From positions 10,300 to 74,299 of the forward strand of contig NZ_JBEQZJ010000019.1 in the NCBI RefSeq assembly GCF_045223415.1: 64,000 bases of DNA, read 5' to 3'. The translations under genes were made by a program, and so were the position numbers. Source of the stretch: Hoskinsella mucinilytica (GTDB taxonomy: Bacteria; Bacillota_I; Bacilli_A; Erysipelotrichales; Erysipelotrichaceae). This document shows, piece after piece, positions 54,842-61,579 of the stretch. Under the pieces are notes generated by a model. That model saw only the letters and a program-made list of their open reading frames with translations. It searched no databases and was not told the origin of the DNA. Position 1 is the first letter of the stretch, and each line of letters begins with the position of its first letter.

Positions 54842-57223
54842 CTATTCCAAATGATTCATTTCTCTAATATCAATGTTTTTGATACTCATAGAGCCAAGCA
54901 AAGCAGCAATCAGAATACCAATCAATAAGATAGTAGGATAAATGATATATGCCTGAAGTGCATTTACTTGAATGGCTATATTAGCACCCATGATCGCAAA
55001 GATCGGTTTTAAGATCACCGCATTAGATAAAAGCGATAAAGGAATTGCGATGATCATAGAACAGCATGTCACCACGATCATTCTAGATAACTGCCATAAA
55101 CGAATGCTACTATTGCGAAATCCAATGCTTTTTAACATAGCGATTTCACCTTTTTCTCTTGCGATAAACAGCTTTTCCATCAATACCGTAATCAACATGA
55201 TCACTCCACATAACATTCCTGTCATTGGCAAAAGCATTTGTTGCAAGATATCCTGGATTCCTCCGACATTTTGATCGATAATTTCTTGAGAAGTTTTCCA
55301 TTCATAATCTGGAAACTCCTTTTGTAATTGCTTTACCAACTCAATCTGTGACAATGAAGTATCCATATATACCATTACTCCCCAATAATCAAATAGACTC
55401 TCTTCATCGCTTGTTATGGCAGGACTTAATCTAGCACTTTTACCAAGCTGCATATAATCACTATAAGAACCCGTAATCAATAAATGCTTTTCTTCACCAT
55501 TGATTTCGGTTATTACCTTATCACCAATGCTCCACCCTTCTCGCTCTAACACCTTTTTAGAAAAAGCAATTTCATTTTCTAAGATTGGTGCACTGCCTTC
55601 TTCATAGGGCACAAACGAATCCTGTTTTCCTACGAATTGTATGCTCATATAATTATGTCTGTTGGTATCTTTTTTATCTCCATATTTCAGAAACAGGATC
55701 GGTACACCACACATTTCTACCTCATATCCTTTATCCTTCATTTCTTGTTTCACACGTTCCATACCTTCTTCTAATTGAGCTATATTTTGATATTTTTCAT
55801 TTCCGATTCGTTCGATCTTCCTTACGACGATTGCGCTTTCTGGATCTACCATCATTTTACGTATCATTTCATCACTTTGCATGGTATTGACCGTATTCAA
55901 CGGGATCGTGATTAAAATAAAGCTAATACTAAAGGTGATCATCAATACAATATAACGACGCATATGTGTTATGATATCATGTATTCCAAGATATATAGGA
56001 ACCGTTATGCTTGAATATCTACTTAAAGTAAAGCGTGATACATGTGCAAAGGATTCTCCATCTGCACCTCCACGAATGGCAGTAATCGCAGATACCTTAT
56101 GCAACCTTCTAGTACAATAATAACAAAAGAACAATACAATAGTGATAATGATCAGTGCACATAATACATTGACTCCCATATTGGCATCACTATGCTCTAT
56201 GATCATATTACTGCTAAGGGATTGCATCATTTGTTTGCTTAAAGGAAAACTCAATAATAATCCCAGCATGGCTCCAACACAGACAATCACCAGATATTTC
56301 ACAAGATACAACTTTTTAATCGCAAAATCTCGTAATCCGATTGCTTTTAAAATACCTATTTCCTGATACTGCTCTTCCATCGTAAATACCAAGGTAAAAC
56401 GTAATACAAGTAATGAAATCAGAATCAAGCAGATACCGATACCGATCAATAATCCTGCCACGATCATATCAAAGCTATATGCCAACTTATACGTATCACG
56501 ACTTATGATGTTGATAATCGAATCATACCCTAAGTTATCTAATTGCTCATTGACCATATTCACATCATCACACATAACATGAATTTGTTTCAGTTTTTGT
56601 CCAACAGATCGATATGCTTGATAATCTTCATCACTAACGATCAATCGTGACATTCCGATCATCTCTGTTCCATAAGCAGCATCTTTTATCTGATAACGAA
56701 TGACAAAACTTTTGTTTTGATTACCTGTGACAATACGCAAGACATCTCCAATTTGCAAATCGTTTTTCTCCATCATATTTTTAGAAAGAGCCAATTCTCC
56801 TTCTTTTAATCGGAATGCATTTTCATTTTGGTCAAAGACTTTGGTATATGTTTCATTCTGCATGCTCATATATAAATTAGAAACCTCGCCCTTAATCTTA
56901 TGAAAACTACCATTTTCCTTAACCTCTATGTTCTTGTCTAAAATAGACAAAAATTCATCTTGCGCAAAAGCAGATACCTCTTTCTTCTCTTGTTTCTGTT
57001 TCAGCCATCTTTCAATATCTTTGATATCCTTGTCTGAATTTAAGATCAAAGTCAGATCTGGCACATTTGCATAATCCATATAGTAATCCACAGCAGATGA
57101 AACTACCATGATATTATTCACACTACTGGACACAAACACTGTCGCTAATGTGATAAATAAAAATAAGATCATATTAACACTTTTTCGCTTAATCAAATCT
57201 TTTTTCAATATATGAAACCACAT
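54842..57223 (-). CDS. FtsX-type ABC transporter permease, two FtsX domains
   Basis: A 793-residue permease. TM1 is near residues 17-37, followed by a ~200-residue extracellular domain and three TM helices (first FtsX domain, with EEQYQEIGILKAIGLRDFAI). A second TM starts near 430, with another extracellular domain and three TM helices (second FtsX domain, with EKGEIAMLKSIGFRNSSI). With the next gene it forms a mechanotransmission or lipid/peptide export complex. First gene of the operon; the start follows AAGAAGGGAAAT. Confidence 0.88.
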   Translation of the reverse strand: MWFHILKKDLIKRKSVNMILFLFITLATVFVSSSVNNIMVVSSAVDYYMDYANVPDLTLILNSDKDIKDIERWLKQKQEKKEVSAFAQDEFLSILDKNIEVKENGSFHKIKGEVSNLYMSMQNETYTKVFDQNENAFRLKEGELALSKNMMEKNDLQIGDVLRIVTGNQNKSFVIRYQIKDAAYGTEMIGMSRLIVSDEDYQAYRSVGQKLKQIHVMCDDVNMVNEQLDNLGYDSIINIISRDTYKLAYSFDMIVAGLLIGIGICLILISLLVLRFTLVFTMEEQYQEIGILKAIGLRDFAIKKLYLVKYLVIVCVGAMLGLLLSFPLSKQMMQSLSSNMIIEHSDANMGVNVLCALIIITIVLFFCYYCTRRLHKVSAITAIRGGADGESFAHVSRFTLSRYSSITVPIYLGIHDIITHMRRYIVLMITFSISFILITIPLNTVNTMQSDEMIRKMMVDPESAIVVRKIERIGNEKYQNIAQLEEGMERVKQEMKDKGYEVEMCGVPILFLKYGDKKDTNRHNYMSIQFVGKQDSFVPYEEGSAPILENEIAFSKKVLEREGWSIGDKVITEINGEEKHLLITGSYSDYMQLGKSARLSPAITSDEESLFDYWGVMVYMDTSLSQIELVKQLQKEFPDYEWKTSQEIIDQNVGGIQDILQQMLLPMTGMLCGVIMLITVLMEKLFIAREKGEIAMLKSIGFRNSSIRLWQLSRMIVVTCCSMIIAIPLSLLSNAVILKPIFAIMGANIAIQVNALQAYIIYPTILLIGILIAALLGSMSIKNIDIREMNHLE

Positions 57224-57254
57224 AGTATTTCCCTTCTTTCTAACATCTATCTAC

Positions 57255-57293
57255 AGTATAAAGGACAAATTATGAAAAAATCCTTAAATCCTT
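57255..57293 (-). promoter_or_regulatory. Promoter of the ABC/two-component operon with tandem repeat
   Basis: TATACT (57255-57260) is preceded, 17 bases upstream where a -35 box should be, by two adjacent copies of AAGGATTT (57278-57293). A direct repeat at the -35 position fits an OmpR-type activator site, possibly the operon's own regulator. There is no consensus -35 box. Confidence 0.4.
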
Positions 57294-57340
57294 TTTTATT
57301 TTATCCTATCGGACTTTTTTTATTGTCATTTTCTTTTACT

Positions 57341-57464
57341 AACAAAATAAACAAGGCTTCGAGGGAATACGAAGCCTTGTTTATAAAATTATATAGGGGA
57401 TAGAATAGAATACGTTAATCAGGGATAGTCAGGGGTTCTTAACGTATCAGCAGTATCACTGCCT
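57341..57464 (-). ncRNA. Candidate CU-rich small RNA (or structured 3' UTR)
   Basis: On the minus strand an extended -10 (TGGTATTTT, 57470-57478) precedes a start near 57464. Then come CAGT/ACTG, a hairpin ATACGTTA/TAACGTAT (57410-57447) whose 22-base loop holds CCCCTGA and CCCTGA, a single-stranded CTATCCCC stretch and a terminator (57350-57381) with TTCCCTC in its loop. It has the same plan as the plus-strand units at 57985-58837. It could instead be the 3' end of the mRNA of the gene at 57509. Confidence 0.4.
57350..57381 (-). terminator. Intrinsic terminator
   Basis: Stem AACAAGGCTTCG/CGAAGCCTTGTT with an 8-base loop followed by TATTTTGTT on the minus strand. Confidence 0.85.
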
Positions 57465-57508
57465 CCTATAAAATACCATAAAGAAAAAAAGAATTTTGTC
57501 GGATAATG

Positions 57509-57895
57509 TCAGGCTTCCTTTTTTTCTTCTAAAAGATGGATACGCTCCTTGATAAGATCATAAAAATCCTCATATGGAATAAATTGGATATCTTGTTCTT
57601 GACATGCGACATAATAACTTCCAAAACTATCATACACAATATCATATGCGTCCTTTTTTACAGTGATAGTAGTAAGCTTTGTTTTAAAACGAGTATCATT
57701 TCCATTGATCAAATGATCCTCATACACATAATTCGTGCTTACATATAATGGTTGTTCAACACCATCTATCGTAATATCACCACTATAAATATCACGAACG
57801 AAGAAATCTGCCTCATCAACTTCAACGTATTTCTTTGGAAAAGAATGCAAAGCAGCTTCTTTTACAGCTTCTTTATCTAAATTCAAAAACTTCAT
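57509..57895 (-). CDS. Hypothetical protein, 128 residues
   Basis: A soluble acidic protein with many aromatic and strand-forming segments in the middle (about 27-95: ADFFVRDIYSGDITIDG, YDIVYDSFGSYYVA) and a helical charged C-terminus (LIKERIHLLEEKKEA). I do not recognise a family. The start follows AAGGGTG. It is a single gene placed between the ABC operon and the small-RNA units. Confidence 0.65.
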   Translation of the reverse strand: MKFLNLDKEAVKEAALHSFPKKYVEVDEADFFVRDIYSGDITIDGVEQPLYVSTNYVYEDHLINGNDTRFKTKLTTITVKKDAYDIVYDSFGSYYVACQEQDIQFIPYEDFYDLIKERIHLLEEKKEA

Positions 57896-57984
57896 TAGGT
57901 CACCCTTCTTTCAAATTCTGATTATGTTTAAGTCTATCACACAATTCTACATGATTTCAACAAACTTTTTTGATAAGTTTTTAT

Positions 57985-58123
57985 TATAATATTTGTAGCA
58001 AGTACGATCATGAGACTTGCCGGTATGAATATTACCCAAAAAGATTCATACTTTTTTCCTTTCAAAGATATTTAATTCTTAAACAAAAGAAGCACATTAC
58101 CCCTCGATGCTTCTTTTGTTTTT
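57985..58123 (+). ncRNA. Tandem small-RNA unit 1 (diverged copy)
   Basis: The -10 box TATAAT is at 57985-57990 and the RNA should start near 57997. Hairpin 1: GCAAGT/ACTTGC (57998-58020). Hairpin 2: GTATGAAT/ATTCATAC (58024-58050) with ACCC in its loop. Then a pyrimidine run TTTTTTCCTTTC and a terminator AAACAAAAGAAGCA/TGCTTCTTTTGTTT (58081-58121) with CCCCTC in its loop. The stems differ in sequence from units 2-4 but keep pairing, which supports a structured RNA. A 16-codon frame (starts MNITQKDS) is present but has a weak ribosome binding site. Confidence 0.6.
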
Positions 58124-58219
58124 GTATATCATAACTTTATCACATATTTGTTTGACGAATGATTTCAGAAACAACATAATCTAACATAATTACCACAAAC
58201 TTATTCGATATGTTTTTGT

Positions 58220-58358
58220 TATACTGTAGTCAGCAAGTTAGATAAGGACTTGCTAGTATGATAATTTCCCCTCAAATAAATTCATACTTTCTCCCTTTCA
58301 AAAAATATAAATATCATAATTCAAAAAAAGCATCTCTTCCCCTCAGATGCTTTTTTTG
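58220..58358 (+). ncRNA. Tandem small-RNA unit 2
   Basis: The -10 box TATACT is at 58220-58225 with the RNA start near 58232. Hairpin 1 AGCAAGT/ACTTGCT (58232-58254), hairpin 2 AGTATG/CATACT (58255-58288) with CCCCTC in the loop, a single-stranded TTCTCCCTTTC and a terminator AAAAGCATCT/AGATGCTTTT (58323-58358) with TTCCCCTC in the loop. The C-rich stretches are complementary to Shine-Dalgarno sequences. Nearly identical to units 3 and 4. Confidence 0.65.
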
Positions 58359-58458
58359 TATCCTTAGCAATTTATGAGATACAACAGATTTCACAAAAAC
58401 ATAACAAACACCACACAATCTAACATAATATCCACAAACTCATTTGATATGTCTTTGT

Positions 58459-58599
58459 TATACTATAGTCAGCAAGTTAGATAAGGACTTGCTAGTATGA
58501 TAATTTCCCCTCAAATAAATTCATACTTTCTCCCTTTCAAAAAATATAAATATCATAATTTTCAAAAAAAGCATCTCTTCCCCTCAGATGCTTTTTTTG
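58459..58599 (+). ncRNA. Tandem small-RNA unit 3
   Basis: The -10 box TATACT is at 58459-58464 and the RNA start near 58471. Same hairpins and terminator (58564-58599) as unit 2; a two-base length change before the terminator (AATTTTCAAA against AATTCAAA) alters any reading frame but not the stems. The upstream ~100 bases, including CACACAATCTAACATAAT and CCACAAACT, are shared with unit 4. Confidence 0.65.
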
Positions 58600-58699
58600 T
58601 ATCCTTAGCAATCCATGAGATACAACAGATTTCACAAAAACATAACAAACACCACACAATCTAACATAATATCCACAAACTCATTTGATATGTCTTTGT

Positions 58700-58837
58700 T
58701 ATACTGTAGTCAGCAAGTTAGATAAGGACTTGCTAGTATGATAATTTCCCCTCAAATAAATTCATACTTTCTCCCTTTCAAAAAATATAAATATCATAAT
58801 TCAAAAAAAGCATCTCTTCCCTCAGATGCTTTTTTTG
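58700..58837 (+). ncRNA. Tandem small-RNA unit 4
   Basis: The -10 box TATACT is at 58700-58705 and the RNA start near 58712. Hairpins as in unit 2. The terminator (58803-58837) has TTCCCTC in its loop, one C shorter than in units 2 and 3. The terminator is symmetric and can also end the convergent DUF554 transcript. Confidence 0.65.
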
Positions 58838-58859
58838 TATCCTTAGATATAAGAATGAT

Positions 58860-59570
58860 CTAAAATGCTTGTATGATTGCATATACGATTGGAACTACCA
58901 ATGCCGGTAAAAGATTCCCTATCCGAATTTGTTTTCCAAACAGCAGATTTACACCTACGCCAAAGATCAATACAGAACCGACGAGGGATAGATTGGATAT
59001 CAGTGTCGCATGAAATAATGGAGCAATCGCCCCTGCCAATAAAGTAATTGCTCCCTGATAAATCGCCAGAGGAAATGCCGCAAATAACACGCCGATTCCT
59101 AATGCGGAAGCAAATACCATTGAAATGATACCATCTAAAATTGCTTTGGTAAACAACATACTGGAATCATGGGTCAATCCATCCTGTAAAGCCCCCACAA
59201 CAGCCATTGCGCCAACACAAATGACAAGCGAATTGCTGACAAAGCCTTCAACAAAGGTGTTGTCATCACTATGTACCATTCGTTTGATGCGATTCGCCAT
59301 ATGTTCCATTCTACCTTCGATATCTATCAATTCTCCAATAACAGCGCCAATGCCAAGAGATGCGATCAATAACATAGTTCCCTGACTCGTTAACTGAGCA
59401 TCATGAACTTGCATCATTTCAGCTAATGTTCCACAGATTCCTATAAAAATAGTACACAATCCTAAAGCTTGCATTAATAAGTCACTGACACGCTGCGGTA
59501 ATCCTCCTTTCATTATCATTCCTATTCCTCCACCTAAGATAACTGCAAAGGCGTTGATGATCGTTCCCAT
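58860..59570 (-). CDS. DUF554 family membrane protein
   Basis: A 236-residue protein with about seven hydrophobic segments and the family start MGTIINAFAVILGGGIGM, plus GLCTIFIGICG and LLPALVVP. The family (E. coli YqgA type) is thought to be a transporter, but no substrate is known. It is a single gene, convergent with small-RNA unit 4. Confidence 0.88.
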   Translation of the reverse strand: MGTIINAFAVILGGGIGMIMKGGLPQRVSDLLMQALGLCTIFIGICGTLAEMMQVHDAQLTSQGTMLLIASLGIGAVIGELIDIEGRMEHMANRIKRMVHSDDNTFVEGFVSNSLVICVGAMAVVGALQDGLTHDSSMLFTKAILDGIISMVFASALGIGVLFAAFPLAIYQGAITLLAGAIAPLFHATLISNLSLVGSVLIFGVGVNLLFGKQIRIGNLLPALVVPIVYAIIQAF

Positions 59571-59661
59571 AAGATTACCTCCTTATTTATGATCACGTTT
59601 GATTGATGCTAAGCATTATCTTATCATAAATATGTGATGAATGACATTGGTATTTGAAGAT

Positions 59662-59692
59662 AAAGAAAAGTAGATGACAAAAATCACCTACT
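59662..59692 (-). terminator. Intrinsic terminator of trxA
   Basis: Stem AGTAGgTGA/TCAtCTACT with a 6-base loop and TTTTCTTT on the minus strand. Confidence 0.7.
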
Positions 59693-59713
59693 CTTTCCAC
59701 TTTTTAAAGATTC

Positions 59714-60022
59714 TTACATATAGTTTTGTAAGGTTCCTACTAAACTTGGTAATGGTTGATAACCCTGTAAAGTTTTCACCAATTCTCCGTTTTTAAATAA
59801 TAACATTGTAGGTACGCTCATAATCCCAAATCGCATAGCTAGGTTGCTACTTTGATCTACATCGACCTTGACCACTTGTAATCTTCCTTCATATGTTTCA
59901 GATAGTTGTTCCAAAACAGGAGCCAACATTTTACAAGGTCCACACCATGTCGCAAAGAAATCGACCAAGACCAGACCCTCTTTTGTGATGGTATCAAATT
60001 CTGTTTCATTTATTACTTTCAT
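59714..60022 (-). CDS. trxA: Thioredoxin
   Basis: A 102-residue thioredoxin with the active site WCGPC (Cys27, Cys30), the cis-Pro loop SVPT and VDFFATWCGPCKMLAP. It reduces disulfides in the cytoplasm. The ATG at 60022 has AAGGAGG upstream; an earlier in-frame ATG would add 22 residues foreign to the family. It lies 62 bases after the HAD phosphatase gene. Confidence 0.95.
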   Translation of the reverse strand: MKVINETEFDTITKEGLVLVDFFATWCGPCKMLAPVLEQLSETYEGRLQVVKVDVDQSSNLAMRFGIMSVPTMLLFKNGELVKTLQGYQPLPSLVGTLQNYM

Positions 60023-60084
60023 ATAATGCCTCCTTATTACGTTATCAGTATAACACAGCTCATCAAAATCATTCAGTGATTTAC

Positions 60085-60960
60085 TCACAAATCAAAATAT
60101 TTTTTTAAAGCGTATGCGATACCCTCTTCACGATTTGAAAGCGTAACATCATCTGCCACTTGTTTTACGTTTTCAAAAGCATTACCCATTGCTACACCTA
60201 TTCCAACTTCCTGCAACATTTCAATATCATTTTCCCCATCACCAAAGGCAATCATATCATCCAAAGAGATGAAGCTTATGTTTGCGACATGAGCTAATCC
60301 TGTTGCTTTGGTTACACCCGGAATCATAATTTCCAACCATCTTGGACTGGTCAATCCGATCCAATAACGATCCTTTAACTCTTCTTTTGCTTGCTTTGTA
60401 ATTTCTGATAATGTCTGTGGATGGTATGCCACAGATACTTTATTGATCTCCATTTGGATTTCTTCTGGTTCTTTGATATAAGTTAACTTTGGATAAGCTT
60501 CTCGATTATCAAATAGGAACTCAAATGCTCCGGCTGTCCAAGGAAAATCATCAGGCAAATGATGTTCTATACGATATTTACGTTTTTCTTCCATCAAAGC
60601 ATCTGGAATATAATCAAACATTCCATCATCAAATTGACCGATGATTTCTACATCCCACTTCATAAAGTAATGAAAGACCTCATGAATTTGTTCCTTTTTC
60701 ATACGTGCTAATACATCACGTTTTTGTTGTTTCAAATCATATACAGCACTACCATTTACTTCAACAAGATAACCGCCATATTGCATCATACCAAGCTCTT
60801 GGGCATATGGTAATAGTTTACGATAACTTCTACCACTTGCCAAAACCAGGCGAATACCTTGTTTCTGTAGCTTCATTAATACTTTTTTTGTTTCTGGCAT
60901 GATACGATTATTTTCATCTAACAACGTACCATCCATATCCATTGCAATCATTTTTATCAT
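60085..60960 (-). CDS. Cof-type HAD phosphatase
   Basis: A 291-residue HAD hydrolase of the IIB/Cof group: DMDGTLLDE (motif I), ASGRSYRKL (motif II), a C2B cap and GDGENDIEML (motif IV). Such enzymes dephosphorylate sugar phosphates, nucleotides or cofactors; the substrate cannot be told. The ATG at 60960 follows AGGTGA. It is transcribed away from ybaK. Confidence 0.88.
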   Translation of the reverse strand: MIKMIAMDMDGTLLDENNRIMPETKKVLMKLQKQGIRLVLASGRSYRKLLPYAQELGMMQYGGYLVEVNGSAVYDLKQQKRDVLARMKKEQIHEVFHYFMKWDVEIIGQFDDGMFDYIPDALMEEKRKYRIEHHLPDDFPWTAGAFEFLFDNREAYPKLTYIKEPEEIQMEINKVSVAYHPQTLSEITKQAKEELKDRYWIGLTSPRWLEIMIPGVTKATGLAHVANISFISLDDMIAFGDGENDIEMLQEVGIGVAMGNAFENVKQVADDVTLSNREEGIAYALKKYFDL

Positions 60961-61069
60961 ATTGTTTTCACCTATCAGCATTATAACAGAATCCGTAAGC
61001 CTTAGCCAACTATCATCTTTCGAAATAGAAAAAAACATGCTATACTGTTGGCATATTTGAGGTGAGAAA

Positions 61070-61555
61070 ATGAAAAAGCTACAAAAAACCAATGCTATGA
61101 GGATATTAGATCGTGAACACATCCCGTATAATATTTATACTTATGAACATGGTCAAGATGCAGTGGATGGATTACAAGTTGCTCAAATGCTACATCAGAA
61201 TCCTGAAATGGTATTTAAAACACTGGTGACCATTGCAAACACAAAAGAGCATTATGTCTTTGTAGTTCCAGTTGCTCATGAGCTGGATCTAAAAAAATGT
61301 GCTAAGGCTGTAGGTGTAAAAAGTGTAGAAATGATACATGTCAAAGATATCAATAAGGTCAGTGGCTATATTCGTGGAGGTTGCTCCCCCATTGGTATGA
61401 AAAAAACATATGTTACTACCTTCCATGAATCCTGTCTTCAATTTGATACTATCATATTTAGTGGTGGTAAAATTGGTGTTCAGATCGAAATGTCTCCAAA
61501 AGAATGTATCAATTTACTTCATGCGAAATGCTACGATATTATTAAAAGCTGCTAA
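61070..61555 (+). CDS. ybaK: Cys-tRNA(Pro)/Cys-tRNA(Cys) deacylase, YbaK/EbsC type
   Basis: A 161-residue single-domain YbaK protein with the motifs VFKTLV, FVVPVAHELDLKKCAKA and SGYIRGGCSPIGMKK. It hydrolyses Cys-tRNA(Pro) made by error by prolyl-tRNA synthetase, adding to the alanine-editing INS domain of the ProS encoded in this window. Start after GAGGTGAGAAA. Single gene, divergent from the HAD gene. Confidence 0.93.
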   Translation: MKKLQKTNAMRILDREHIPYNIYTYEHGQDAVDGLQVAQMLHQNPEMVFKTLVTIANTKEHYVFVVPVAHELDLKKCAKAVGVKSVEMIHVKDINKVSGYIRGGCSPIGMKKTYVTTFHESCLQFDTIIFSGGKIGVQIEMSPKECINLLHAKCYDIIKSC

Positions 61556-61579
61556 CGCAGTTTTTATTTGACCGTAACA

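Larger units (their letters stand above)
57942..58837 (+). repeat. Four tandem ~235-241 bp intergenic repeats
   Basis: The spacing between successive -10 boxes is 235, 239 and 241 bases. Units 2-4 are almost identical over promoter, transcript and terminator; unit 1 is clearly homologous but diverged. No conserved protein-coding frame runs through all four. Confidence 0.85.

Noticed and set aside
53377..57223. BceRS-BceAB assignment by name
   Set aside because: The kinase has a ~95-residue extracellular part and the permease has two large extracellular domains, unlike BceS and BceB; I kept the general description.
57212..57403. 63-residue plus-strand frame over the operon promoter
   Set aside because: It spans the promoter and a terminator hairpin of minus-strand genes, has no ribosome binding site at its start, and its second half is the hairpin sequence.
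57942..58837. CRISPR array or insertion-sequence remnants as explanation of the ~240-bp repeats
   Set aside because: The repeat unit is about 240 bases without short spacers, and no transposase frame or terminal inverted repeats are present.
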